DNA of 15,635 nt from Gemmataceae bacterium (GTDB lineage Bacteria > Planctomycetota > Planctomycetia > Gemmatales > Gemmataceae): NCBI GenBank assembly GCA_009691815.1, contig SIAL01000027.1, positions 1 to 15,635 of the forward strand, in the 5' to 3' direction. A program made the position numbers and the translations under genes. This document shows positions 7,181 to 15,552 of this stretch, piece by piece (position 1 is the first letter of the stretch; each line of letters begins with the position of its first letter). The notes under the pieces were generated by a model. The model searched no databases. It worked only from the letters and a program-made list of their open reading frames with translations, and had not been told where the DNA came from.

Positions 7181-9982
7181 ATGGTAGTATCCGTTTCCAG
7201 TCATTCCGTAAACAAATCCAACGGGGTAACCCCGGTAGCAAGCGTTCCAGAAAATTTGAACCTTTTGCATGAATTACCTCTGTCTTCGCTCGAAACACCT
7301 TCCCATTTAACACCTTCCCTCCTGTACGATAGCGACCCACAACAAACCCAGGATTGGATTGAATCGTTGGATTCCGTCATCAAAGTCGACGGGACAAAAC
7401 GGGCTGAATTTCTGGTTAATGAGGTCAATCGCCGGGCCCTTCAAAAAGCACTGCACCCGACCAACCCCGCCTCGACCCCTTACATAAACACCATCCCTGC
7501 CTCCGCCCAGCCAGAATACCCAGGCAATCGTGAACTCGAACGAAAGATAAAAAGCTTGGTTAGATGGAATGCCATGGCCATGGTGGTTCAAGCAAACACC
7601 CGGGATGGCACCATTGGCGGGCATATTTCCACATTTGCCAGTTCCGCAACCCTTTATGAAGTTGGCTATAACCATTTCTTTCGTGGAGCAGATCACCCCG
7701 AAGGAATGGATCTGGTCTATTTTCAGGGCCATGCCTCACCTGGAATGTATTCCCGGGCGTTTTTAGAAGGCCGACTCAATGAGGCCCAACTCATCAATTT
7801 TCGCCGTGAATTGGAGCCTGAGGGTGGCCTTTCCAGCTACCCGCATCCTTGGTTGATGCCCGAGTTTTGGCAATTTCCCACTGTTTCCATGGGCCTTGGG
7901 CCCATCATGAGTATTTACAATGCCCGATTTCTCCGGTATTTGGAAAATCGCGGCTTGGCAAAAACCGAAGGGCGCCGAGTGTGGGCTTTCCTTGGGGATG
8001 GGGAGTGTGATGAACCAGAAACCTTGGGGGCCCTTACTATTGCCGCCCGTGAAAAACTGGACAATTTAACTTTTGTAATCAATTGCAACCTCCAACGCCT
8101 TGACGGCCCTGTTAGAGGTAACGGAAAAATCATCCAGGAATTGGAATCGCTTTTTCGGGGTGCCGGTTGGAATGTTATCAAAGTGATTTGGGGGAGCAAT
8201 GTGGATCCCCTTTTGGCCAGAGACAGGGACGGTTTGCTTGTCCGCCGAATGGAAGAAGTGGTTGATGGCGAATATCAAAAATATGCGGTGGAGGGTGGGG
8301 CCTATATACGCGAACACTTTTTTGGAAAATATCCTGAATTACTCCAAATGGTTGACCATATGTCAGACCAAGATTTGGCCAACCTAAAGCGAGGAGGCCA
8401 TGACCCGATTAAGGTATATTCGGCCTACAAGGCTGCATCGGAATTTAAGGGTGCCCCAACCGTAATCCTTGCCAAAACCGTTAAGGGTTATGGGATGGGA
8501 GAGGCCGCAGAAGGCCTGAATATTAGTCACCAGCAAAAAAAGCTTAAATCCAACCATTTGATTGAATTCCGTAACCGATTTTCCCTTCTCCTTAATGATG
8601 AAGAGGCTGCAAAAGCCAGTTTCCTTCGGCCGGAAATCTCCACCCCGGAGTTAACCTACCTTCACGAACGCCGAAAGGCTTTGGGAGGTCACATTCCGTC
8701 AAGGAGACCTGTTCCCTGCCATTTGGCTGTTCCCGGGGATGATTTTATTGCCCGCTATGCCCAGGGATCGGGAACAAAAACTCCCTCCACCACCGGCATC
8801 TTTGTTGACATGCTTGGGGTGTTTTTGAAAACCCCCAATTTGGGAAAACATATTGTCCCCATCGTGCCCGACGAAGCTAGAACTTTTGGCATGGATCCGT
8901 TCTTCACCTCGTACAAAATATATTCCCCGATTGGTCAACTCTATGATCCGGTTGATTCCCGAATGGCTATTGCCTATCGGGAAAGCAAATCCGGTCAATT
9001 GTTGGAAGAAGGCATTAACGAATCCGGGTCGATGTCCTCCTTTATTGCCGCAGGAAGTTCCCATGCTTCTAACGGTATACCCATGATCCCGTTTTACACT
9101 TACTATTCAATGTTTGGGTTTCAACGGGTTGGCGATCTGATTTGGGCAGCATCCGATACCCGAGTTCGGGGTTTCCTTTTGGGGGCGACTTCCGGCCGAA
9201 CCTCCCTCAACGGGGAAGGACTTCAACACGAAGATGGCCACAGCCAACTAATGGCTTCGACGGTGCCCACCATTCAAGCCTATGATCCCGGATATGCTCA
9301 TGAACTTGCTGTAATTTTGCGCGATGGCATCAAGCGAATGTACGGTGGCGGTAATGAGGATATTATATATTACATTAGTATTTACAACGACAACTATCCT
9401 CAAGTCCCTATGCCAAGTGGCTCGGAGGAGGGGATTCTTCGTGGATTGTACAAACTTTCCCCATCCACCAACCAATCAAAGTTACCCAAAGTTCATATTT
9501 TTGGCAGCGGTCCAATCCTCGTTCATTCTTTGGCTGCTCAAAAGATCCTTGCGGAAATGGGAATAGATGCCGATATTTGGTCCGCAACAAGTTACAAACG
9601 ATTACGCCTTGAGGCACTAGAAGTGGAAAGGCATAATCTCCTTCACCCATTGGAAAGCCCCAAACGCAGTTATCTTGAAGAAATCCTTGCGGGGGAGAAA
9701 GATGACTCGATTTACTTAGCGGTTTCCGACAATATGCGGCAAGTGCCTGAAATGATTTCCCGTTGGGTGCCGGGTGGACTTTACGCTTTGGGAACAGACG
9801 GTTTTGGTAGGTCTGAAACCAGAACTGCGCTACGACGACATTTTGAAATTGATGCCGAGTTTATCGTCCTTGGAGCCCTTTCTCAACTTATGCGCAGGGG
9901 AAAGATTGCGCCCCAAGTTGTAGCTGATTTCATAAAAAAATCAGGGATTAACCCTGACAAAATTTGTCCCCTTACCGCATAA
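7181..9982 (+). CDS. aceE: Pyruvate dehydrogenase E1 component, homodimeric type
   Basis: E1 uses thiamine diphosphate to decarboxylate pyruvate and passes the acetyl group to the E2 lipoyl arm. The 933-residue protein follows E. coli AceE (887 residues) along nearly its whole length. Shared blocks include YINTIPASAQPEYPGN (101-116), NHFFRGA (164-170), YFQGHASPGMYSRAFLEGRL (180-199), and the thiamine diphosphate/metal motif GDGE (272-275) with NCN at 301-303. Also shared are the active-site loop NISHQQKK around H450, LQHEDGHS (681-688) and the closing LGTDGFGRS region. About 40 residues precede the point where E. coli AceE begins (near DPQQTQDW, 52); they are poorly conserved and Ser/Pro/Leu-rich. 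The ATG has AGGGG nine bases upstream, and no other ATG occurs before residue 132, so the start is plausible but the leader is uncertain. It is the first gene of aceE-aceF-lpdA, with 45 bases to the next gene. Identity is very secure. Confidence 0.98.
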   Translation: MVVSVSSHSVNKSNGVTPVASVPENLNLLHELPLSSLETPSHLTPSLLYDSDPQQTQDWIESLDSVIKVDGTKRAEFLVNEVNRRALQKALHPTNPASTPYINTIPASAQPEYPGNRELERKIKSLVRWNAMAMVVQANTRDGTIGGHISTFASSATLYEVGYNHFFRGADHPEGMDLVYFQGHASPGMYSRAFLEGRLNEAQLINFRRELEPEGGLSSYPHPWLMPEFWQFPTVSMGLGPIMSIYNARFLRYLENRGLAKTEGRRVWAFLGDGECDEPETLGALTIAAREKLDNLTFVINCNLQRLDGPVRGNGKIIQELESLFRGAGWNVIKVIWGSNVDPLLARDRDGLLVRRMEEVVDGEYQKYAVEGGAYIREHFFGKYPELLQMVDHMSDQDLANLKRGGHDPIKVYSAYKAASEFKGAPTVILAKTVKGYGMGEAAEGLNISHQQKKLKSNHLIEFRNRFSLLLNDEEAAKASFLRPEISTPELTYLHERRKALGGHIPSRRPVPCHLAVPGDDFIARYAQGSGTKTPSTTGIFVDMLGVFLKTPNLGKHIVPIVPDEARTFGMDPFFTSYKIYSPIGQLYDPVDSRMAIAYRESKSGQLLEEGINESGSMSSFIAAGSSHASNGIPMIPFYTYYSMFGFQRVGDLIWAASDTRVRGFLLGATSGRTSLNGEGLQHEDGHSQLMASTVPTIQAYDPGYAHELAVILRDGIKRMYGGGNEDIIYYISIYNDNYPQVPMPSGSEEGILRGLYKLSPSTNQSKLPKVHIFGSGPILVHSLAAQKILAEMGIDADIWSATSYKRLRLEALEVERHNLLHPLESPKRSYLEEILAGEKDDSIYLAVSDNMRQVPEMISRWVPGGLYALGTDGFGRSETRTALRRHFEIDAEFIVLGALSQLMRRGKIAPQVVADFIKKSGINPDKICPLTA

Positions 9983-10013
9983 CAATAAGCCAAATATTTT
10001 TACGATTGACGAT

Positions 10014-10018
10014 AGGAG
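10014..10018 (+). promoter_or_regulatory. Ribosome binding site that decides the aceF start
   Basis: AGGAG lies nine bases before the ATG at 10028 but only three bases before an in-frame TTG at 10022. The spacing selects the ATG, so the protein begins MSTEFALPAL. Confidence 0.7.
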
Positions 10019-10027
10019 TTTTTGTTT

Positions 10028-11290
10028 ATGAGCACGGAGTTTGCTTTACCAGCCCTCAAAGAAAATGTTGAGATGGTAGAGGTTAATGCTTTAAAGGTGG
10101 CCATTGGGGATATCGTTGTAAAGGATCAACCCTTGATGGAAGTGCAGGCTGATAAAGCGGCACTTGAGGTTCCTTCCCCAGTTTCCGGAAAGGTTACAAA
10201 GATTTTGGTGAGGGCAGGGGACCAAATAAAAATTGGACAACTCTACATCGCCCTTGAGGTAAGTGAATCCACCAGCCAATCAGAAAAATCAAAACCCCTG
10301 CAAGTGGCCCCCAAAAGTGAAACTCTTTCCCCGGCGGGAATGAATCCATCGGCGCCGCCCAAACAGGCTCTTGTACGATCGCTTCCCCCAGAAGGACGCT
10401 TGGGTGGCACTGTTGTGGCAAGTCCGGGTGTCCGTCGCTTGGCTCGGGATATGGGAATTGACCTTTCTCTGGTTGCTACTCAATCGGGAACCAATCGGGT
10501 CAATGAAGATGACTTAAAAGCATTCGTAAAACAAATTGTGACCGGGGGGGGAGCTGGAAGTGGCCCGGTGGTCCCCAATTTACCTCGATTCGAGGACCAT
10601 GGATCCATCGAACGAATGCCTTTGAATGCGATTCGGCGCACCACCGCCAAACATATGGCGCTATGTTGGAGCCAAATCCCCCATGTAACTCAAAATGACC
10701 TGGCCGACATTACCGATTTGGAAGCATTTCGCAAATCCCAGGATAGCAAGAGACCCAAAATCACGGTTACGGCCTTTGTACTCAAAGCTTTGGCGGTTGC
10801 CCTGAACGAGTTTCCTCAATTTAATTCCAGTTTAGATTTAACAAACAGCCAAATCGTACTTAAAAAATATGTTCATATTGGGGTTGCAGTCGAAACGGAG
10901 GGTGGGCTTTTGGTCCCAGTTCTTCGGGATGTTGACAAAAAATCGGTTGTTCAATTGGCCACAGAAGTCAATGGCATTGCGGAGCGGGCTAGGGCCAAAA
11001 AACTGTCCAGCACAGAACTAACAGGCGGTACTTTTACCCTTACGAATTTGGGTGGAATTGGGGGCACCGGCTTTACCCCGATTGTAAATTGGCCCGAGGT
11101 GGCCATCCTTGGGTTGTCCCGAGGTCGAGTGGAATTTGTTGCCATTGACAACAAACCGGTGCCAAGGCTGATGATGCCCTTATCGTTATCTTTCGATCAT
11201 CGGGTGGTCGATGGTGCTCAGGCTGCCCGATTCTTAAGGCGGATTGTTGGGTTGTTGGAAGATCACACCAACAATATCCTGCATAGTTGA
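10028..11290 (+). CDS. aceF: Pyruvate dehydrogenase E2 (dihydrolipoamide acetyltransferase)
   Basis: E2 is the structural core of the complex and moves the acetyl group from its lipoyl arm to CoA. The 420-residue protein has one lipoyl domain (about 3-78) with the attachment lysine K43 in QADKAALEV. A Pro/Ser/Lys-rich linker (about 80-128) follows, then a peripheral-subunit-binding domain (ASPGVRRLARDMGIDL...VNEDDLKAFV, 131-168). A Gly-rich linker (TGGGAGSG) leads to the catalytic domain (about 195-418). The active-site motif is DHRVVDG with H391 and D395. E. coli AceF has three lipoyl domains, so this is the compact form. The start is the ATG nine bases after AGGAG. The gene sits 45 bases after aceE and 49 before lpdA. 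An eight-base G-run at 10544-10551 encodes part of the Gly linker. Partnership with a homodimeric E1 argues for pyruvate rather than a branched 2-oxo acid as substrate. Confidence 0.97.
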   Translation: MSTEFALPALKENVEMVEVNALKVAIGDIVVKDQPLMEVQADKAALEVPSPVSGKVTKILVRAGDQIKIGQLYIALEVSESTSQSEKSKPLQVAPKSETLSPAGMNPSAPPKQALVRSLPPEGRLGGTVVASPGVRRLARDMGIDLSLVATQSGTNRVNEDDLKAFVKQIVTGGGAGSGPVVPNLPRFEDHGSIERMPLNAIRRTTAKHMALCWSQIPHVTQNDLADITDLEAFRKSQDSKRPKITVTAFVLKALAVALNEFPQFNSSLDLTNSQIVLKKYVHIGVAVETEGGLLVPVLRDVDKKSVVQLATEVNGIAERARAKKLSSTELTGGTFTLTNLGGIGGTGFTPIVNWPEVAILGLSRGRVEFVAIDNKPVPRLMMPLSLSFDHRVVDGAQAARFLRRIVGLLEDHTNNILHS

Positions 11291-11339
11291 TTCCAATGGC
11301 TTTTTAATTTACCCCATCCCTATCGTTTTTTGGTGCATA

Positions 11340-12752
11340 ATGGTTAATATCGTAGAAGTAGATTTGGCTGTTCTGGGTGCGGGGCCGGGTGGTTATGCGG
11401 CGGCGTTTCTTGCTGCCGATCACGGTTTGAAGGTTGCATTAATTGATGCCAGAAACCTGCCCGGTGGTACCTGCCTTCATGTTGGGTGCATTCCTTCCAA
11501 GGCATTGCTTCATACTGCCAAATTGATTCAAGAAGCCAAAGACGCGGCTATCCATTTGGGTGTTGATTTTGGTTCCCCAAAAATTGATCTAGATAAAATC
11601 CGATCTCATACCCGTGGTGTGGTAGAAACCTTAAGCAAAAGTTTGGGTAAACTTTCTGACGCCAGAAATATAACCGCCATCGAAGGAAAAGGAAAATTCC
11701 TAGATCAGCATACCATTCTGGTTGATAATGATACTCAAGTAACATTCAATAACGCAATAATTGCAACAGGTTCCAGTCCGTTTATTCCCGAGTCCTTCAA
11801 AATAGGTTCGTCCAAAGTTATGGATTCTACTGGGGCCCTCCAATTGGAAGAGATTCCGGAAAAGCTACTTATTGTAGGGGGGGGGTATATTGGCCTTGAA
11901 ATGGGTTTTGTTTATGCTTCGTTTGGCAGCAAAGTAACCGTTGTGGAAATGACGGATGGTCTGCTTCCTGGAGCGGATCGGGATTTGATCCGCCCCTTGC
12001 AAAAACGCCTCAATGGGATTTTTGATCGTATTCTGCTAAACACCAAAGTTATCTCGGCAGAGGAAACTCCTCAGGGAATTAATGTTACAATTGAACATTC
12101 CGATGGGAAATGCGAAATCTTAACCGTGGGGCGGGTTCTAGTATCAGTTGGCCGTCGTCCGAATACCGCAAATTTAGGATTGGATAAAGCCGGAATCACA
12201 CTTAATTCGCGTGGATTTATTGAGGTGGATGCCCAACGCCGGACCATGGTACCCCATATTTACGCCATTGGCGATGTAACTGGTGACCCGGGTTTGGCCC
12301 ATAAAGCCACCGTGGAGGGTAAGGTAGCAGCCGAGTCTATTTTGGGTGAAGCGGTTGCCTATGATTCCATAACAGTGCCCGCCGTAGTATTTACCGATCC
12401 TGAACTGGCGTGGGCAGGGTTAACGGAAACCGAAGCAATTAAAACAGGCCGAAAAATCAAAAAGGTATCCTTTCCATGGTTAGGTTCTGGCCGGGCTTTA
12501 ACCTTGGCGCGGACAGAGGGAATTACCAAACTCATTGTAGATCCCATTACAGACAGGCTTTTGGGGGTGGGTTTGGTGGGTGTGGGTGCTGGAGAGTTGA
12601 TTGGTGAAGCCATGGTATTATTGGAAATGGGTGCCACCAGTCAGGACTTGGCACTTACCATGCATGCTCATCCCACACTATCTGAAACCTTAATGGAGGC
12701 AGCCGAAATCCTCCACGGAAAATCGTCCTATGTTTTACCTTTAAAAAAATAA
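11340..12752 (+). CDS. lpdA: Dihydrolipoamide dehydrogenase (E3)
   Basis: E3 re-oxidises the dihydrolipoyl arm of E2 and passes the electrons through FAD to NAD+. The 470-residue protein has normal length. It shows the FAD-binding AVLGAGPGGYAAA (10-22), the redox disulfide C45/C50 in GGTCLHVGCIPSK, the NAD-binding VGGGYIGLE (179-187), the second FAD motif IYAIGDV, and the catalytic H444 and E449 in HAHPTLSETLMEA. I start it at the ATG at 11340. The frame stays open upstream to 11244, inside aceF, but those 32 extra residues have no family resemblance. No good ribosome binding site precedes the chosen ATG, so translation may partly depend on aceF. A nine-base G-run at 11877-11885 encodes the GGG of the NAD-binding motif. 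It is the last gene of the pyruvate dehydrogenase operon and could also serve other 2-oxo acid dehydrogenases or the glycine cleavage system. Confidence 0.96.
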   Translation: MVNIVEVDLAVLGAGPGGYAAAFLAADHGLKVALIDARNLPGGTCLHVGCIPSKALLHTAKLIQEAKDAAIHLGVDFGSPKIDLDKIRSHTRGVVETLSKSLGKLSDARNITAIEGKGKFLDQHTILVDNDTQVTFNNAIIATGSSPFIPESFKIGSSKVMDSTGALQLEEIPEKLLIVGGGYIGLEMGFVYASFGSKVTVVEMTDGLLPGADRDLIRPLQKRLNGIFDRILLNTKVISAEETPQGINVTIEHSDGKCEILTVGRVLVSVGRRPNTANLGLDKAGITLNSRGFIEVDAQRRTMVPHIYAIGDVTGDPGLAHKATVEGKVAAESILGEAVAYDSITVPAVVFTDPELAWAGLTETEAIKTGRKIKKVSFPWLGSGRALTLARTEGITKLIVDPITDRLLGVGLVGVGAGELIGEAMVLLEMGATSQDLALTMHAHPTLSETLMEAAEILHGKSSYVLPLKK

Positions 12753-12760
12753 ACAACCGT

Positions 12761-12781
12761 GGTTGGATTATCCATCCAGCC
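12761..12781. terminator. Hairpin, probable bidirectional terminator
   Basis: GGTTGGAT (12761-12768) pairs with ATCCAGCC (12774-12781) around a five-base loop, an eight-pair stem with one G-T pair. It begins eight bases after the lpdA stop. On the plus strand the bases that follow (TTATGTAG) make a weak T-tract. On the minus strand the stem is followed, after four bases, by a T-rich stretch ending in seven Ts (12743-12756), a better fit for ending the leftward cys-cyclase transcript. Inference from sequence only. Confidence 0.45.
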
Positions 12782-12798
12782 TTATGTAGACATTCGGC

Positions 12799-12890
12799 GA
12801 ACCGGATTGGTAGCTATATTTAGCGAAAAGTGTATAAGCCAAGCCGATCGGATTGGAAATTTTAATTAGCAAAAAGTGTATAAACTAAAG
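12799..12890. repeat. Two degenerate copies of a 46-bp tandem repeat
   Basis: Units at about 12799-12844 and 12845-12890 align without gaps at a 46-base offset. The best-kept parts are CGGATTGG (12803-12810 and 12849-12856) and AGCRAAAAGTGTATAA (12822-12837 and 12868-12883, one mismatch). The rest is diverged. The pair lies between the convergent ends of lpdA and the cyclase gene. I see no coding potential and no hairpin common to the two units. Confidence 0.7.
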
Positions 12891-12920
12891 CCGTTTTGAT
12901 CCAATATTTGACCGAAAATT

Positions 12921-13565
12921 TCACCAAAAAGCCACAGCTCTTACCGGGCTTCCATCTCTTCCTCGCAACTTCAATGGAAGGGCTGCCAAGGAAAATCCAT
13001 CTGTGGGAAGTTGCTCCAATCCTGTCAGGTTTTCAAGAATAAATATATTAGCGCCAAGTAAAACAAAATGGGTGTCATGAGGGGGGTAATCTACGGAGGG
13101 AAAATCCATGCCCACCGTAATGACACCCAATGTTAAAAGGTATTTGGCAGTGTCGGAGTGAATGTAAGGATGGTGGGTGAAATAATTCGGATTCCGAAAG
13201 TTCTTGTCCCACCCAGTCCAGAAAAGAATACGGGGATTTTGGGTTATCATGGCCTCGAATTCTTTTAAGTGTTCGACAAGGATGGCCTGCCCGGGTTTGA
13301 TATGATCCAATATTATTTTGCAAGCCGCTCCTAATCCCCTATGAAGATCTACTTTGTCGATGGTATTTCCAGAAGGCCAAAAATGAAATGGTGCATCACC
13401 ATGAGTGCCAACATGAAGACCTAATCGGATTTGGGACAAGTTTGGCAAAATAGGATCTTTGCCGGGACCGGTAGCAATCATGGCTACATTTACGGCATAG
13501 GGAGTATCCCCCGGATAGGCGGGAATGGTTTCGTCAACACAATAACTAAGATCGACAATATTCAT
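12921..13565 (-). CDS. Cyclase-family metal-dependent hydrolase (formamidase-like)
   Basis: The 214-residue protein belongs to the cyclase superfamily that includes bacterial arylformamidase (KynB, about 209 residues). The metal-binding signature is complete: H51-V-G-T-H55-G-D57-A-P-F-H61-F. Typical family features follow, including the start MNIVDLSYCVDETIPAYPGD, VGMDFPSVD near 151-159, and the late FILENLTGLEQLP (175-187) with E178. No other kynurenine-pathway gene is in the window, so I do not call it kynB; the substrate is unknown. The ATG is preceded by AAGG about nine bases upstream. It lies only 20 bases after cysA on the same strand, so it is probably the last gene of the sulfate-transport operon, which is an unusual setting. 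Superfamily assignment is secure, exact role is not. Confidence 0.88.
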   Translation of the reverse strand: MNIVDLSYCVDETIPAYPGDTPYAVNVAMIATGPGKDPILPNLSQIRLGLHVGTHGDAPFHFWPSGNTIDKVDLHRGLGAACKIILDHIKPGQAILVEHLKEFEAMITQNPRILFWTGWDKNFRNPNYFTHHPYIHSDTAKYLLTLGVITVGMDFPSVDYPPHDTHFVLLGANIFILENLTGLEQLPTDGFSLAALPLKLRGRDGSPVRAVAFW

Positions 13566-13585
13566 AATAAAAAACCTTCGTTAAA

Positions 13586-14629
13586 TTAGATGGCATAATC
13601 CGGTTCAAAGGTCCGAATAGATCGAGGTGCCACCCAGATTCGCTTGCCACTTTCCAATTCCAGCTCTTTCGCTCTTGTATGATGAAGGTCAATTTGAAGT
13701 CGTGTCAAAGATTCCGGATCCTCAACCAAAATCCGAGTAATTCCACCGACCGGTAGTACTTGAATTACAATCCCGACAAGTGATCCCCTTACTTTTGTTA
13801 GGTGGATTTCCAGTTCATGAGGGCGAACATAAACCCATTCCCCGGATTCATCATTCTCCTCTGGTCGGCGAAAACCAGTTAACAAGGGGACCGTCCCTTC
13901 AAGATGCCCATGGAAGACATTTACATGACCTAAAAAATCCATTACAAATGGATTTGCCGGTTTTTCAAATATTTCTATTGGTTTTCCTTGTTGTTCAACT
14001 TTGCCGTTTCGCATGACAACAACCTTATCCGCCACGGCAAAGGCATCCTCTTGGTCGTGGGTGACAAAGATTGAAGTCATATGAATTTCTTCATGAAGTC
14101 GCCTTAGCCATGCCCTTAATTCGCTTCGAACTTTGGCATCTAGGGCGCCAAAAGGTTCATCCAAAAGGAGCACGCGGGGTTCGGCGGCCAAAGCCCTAGC
14201 CAAAGCAACCCTTTGTCTTTGTCCTCCGGAAAGTTGGGAAGGCATTCGGTTTTCCATACCTTCAAGGCGAACCAGATGTAATAATTTTTCAACGCGATTA
14301 GCCACCTTTGCTTGAGTCCATTTTCGAACCCGTAAAGCAAAACCTATGTTTTCAAAAACGGTCATATGTCGAAAAAGTGCGTAATGTTGAAAGACAAAAC
14401 CAACATTTCTATCTTGAATACGACTATTTGTTACCTCATTTTGTTCGTAACGGACAGTTCCTGAATCAGGAATTTCCAAACCGGCTATGATGCGCAATAG
14501 TGTTGTTTTTCCACATCCGGAAGGACCTAGGAGCGCCACTAAACAACCTGTAGGCACATCAATGGAAACACGATCCAGGGCTTGAAACTTCCCAAAGCGT
14601 TTACTTACATTCTGAACAGAGATACTCAT
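13586..14629 (-). CDS. cysA: Sulfate/thiosulfate ABC transporter ATP-binding protein
   Basis: This is the ATPase subunit that powers sulfate/thiosulfate import from the cytoplasmic face of the membrane. The 347-residue protein has Walker A GPSGCGKTT (35-43), Q-loop Q81 in FVFQHYALF, signature LSGGQRQRVALARAL (133-147), Walker B VLLLDEPFGALD (153-164) and H-loop H191 in FVTHDQEDA. The C-terminal accessory domain includes WVYVRPHELEIH, a pattern I associate with CysA rather than with molybdate or spermidine ATPases. The pairing with a CysW-type permease supports sulfate. Its ATG overlaps the cysW stop by four bases (ATGA), a sign of translational coupling. It is followed after 20 bases by the cyclase gene. 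Sulfate versus thiosulfate cannot be told from sequence. Confidence 0.93.
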   Translation of the reverse strand: MSISVQNVSKRFGKFQALDRVSIDVPTGCLVALLGPSGCGKTTLLRIIAGLEIPDSGTVRYEQNEVTNSRIQDRNVGFVFQHYALFRHMTVFENIGFALRVRKWTQAKVANRVEKLLHLVRLEGMENRMPSQLSGGQRQRVALARALAAEPRVLLLDEPFGALDAKVRSELRAWLRRLHEEIHMTSIFVTHDQEDAFAVADKVVVMRNGKVEQQGKPIEIFEKPANPFVMDFLGHVNVFHGHLEGTVPLLTGFRRPEENDESGEWVYVRPHELEIHLTKVRGSLVGIVIQVLPVGGITRILVEDPESLTRLQIDLHHTRAKELELESGKRIWVAPRSIRTFEPDYAI

Positions 14630-15552
14630 TGCCCCACCTTTGGGATTTGGTTTAATTGTTGTCGGGAATGATGGCGTTTTTCAATATAGGCTTTGGCGAT
14701 TAGGGTTCCAAAAGCCATCAGAGCCAGAAGGCTAGCCAAAGCAAAATCGGCTGGGTTTTTGTATTCTTGAAACAACCTTTCCACACGCAGTGGCATGGTT
14801 TCTGTAGCTCCGCCAATGCGGCCCGAAACGACAGCAACGGAGGCGAATTCGCCTATTGCCCTAGCATTACATAATAAAACCCCAAATACGAGGCCAAGGC
14901 TAATGTTTGGTAATGTAATTCGGAGAAACATTTGCAATCCTGTTGCCCCAAGACTAGTTGCCGCAAGTTCCTGTTCTGGGCCAATTTCATCAAGTACAGG
15001 GATTAGTTCACGGACGATGATGGGAAGGGTTACGATCATGGTTGCCAATACCATTGAAGGGGTGCTGTTGAGGAATGGTAAACCCAAATGGTCCAACCAA
15101 GTACCCAAAGTGGTTCCTTTCCCAGCCAGAACTACTAAACACAAACCGGTAACAACTGGCGAAACGGCAAAGGGCAGGTCAATCAAGGTAAGGATCAGGG
15201 TTCTTCCTGGAAAACGATATCTTGACAAAAGCCAAGCTGCATTTAAACCAAATATCGTATTAAGAAAAACGGCAATGGGTGCGATTGTTAATGTTAGAAT
15301 TATTGAATTGAGTGTGTCTTTGTCTCCAAAAATACTTTGAAAATATACGATTACACCACTTGAAAATGCTTTAGTAAAAAGAAAAATGATTGGAATTCCC
15401 AAAATGATAGCAAACAATACCCATGTAATTCCAATTAACAAATATTTGGTCAGGTTTTTTTCTGTTCGACAGTTCACATTCCCGGAAGGACTTAACCTTT
15501 GATTGGCATTAGTTTGAGGTTGGTACAATTCCGAAATTCCTGATTCAACCAT
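14626..15552 (-). CDS. cysW: Sulfate/thiosulfate ABC transporter permease CysW
   Basis: CysW is one of the two membrane subunits of the sulfate importer. The 308-residue version begins MVESGISELY and has about 33 hydrophilic residues before the first membrane helix (YLLIGITWVLFAIILGIPIIFLF). Further hydrophobic helices follow in the usual six-helix pattern. The cytoplasmic EAA loop that contacts the ATPase is ELAATSLGATGLQMFLRITLP (about 195-215). The late segment ARAIGEFASVAVVSGRIGG is characteristic of CysW. An upstream in-frame ATG at 15579 would add nine residues. I prefer 15552 because a G-rich AAAGGCGGGGG run precedes it by seven bases, whereas nothing resembling a ribosome binding site precedes 15579. 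With this start the gene overlaps cysT by eight bases and cysA by four. The start is uncertain, the family is not. Confidence 0.92.
   Translation of the reverse strand: MVESGISELYQPQTNANQRLSPSGNVNCRTEKNLTKYLLIGITWVLFAIILGIPIIFLFTKAFSSGVIVYFQSIFGDKDTLNSIILTLTIAPIAVFLNTIFGLNAAWLLSRYRFPGRTLILTLIDLPFAVSPVVTGLCLVVLAGKGTTLGTWLDHLGLPFLNSTPSMVLATMIVTLPIIVRELIPVLDEIGPEQELAATSLGATGLQMFLRITLPNISLGLVFGVLLCNARAIGEFASVAVVSGRIGGATETMPLRVERLFQEYKNPADFALASLLALMAFGTLIAKAYIEKRHHSRQQLNQIPKVGQ

Noticed and set aside
10022..10027. TTG start for aceF two codons upstream
   Set aside because: It is only three bases from AGGAG, too close; the ATG at 10028 is correctly spaced.
11244..11339. An N-terminal extension of lpdA starting inside aceF
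   Set aside because: The extra 32 residues do not resemble any E3 leader, and the family normally begins a few residues before the FAD motif, which fits the ATG at 11340.
12799..12890. Possible CRISPR fragment
   Set aside because: Only two units, no separate spacers, and imperfect repeats in direct tandem; no cas genes nearby.
14795..15340. A 181-codon plus-strand frame opposite cysW
   Set aside because: It mirrors the codon pattern of a well-supported permease and has no domain or ribosome binding site of its own.
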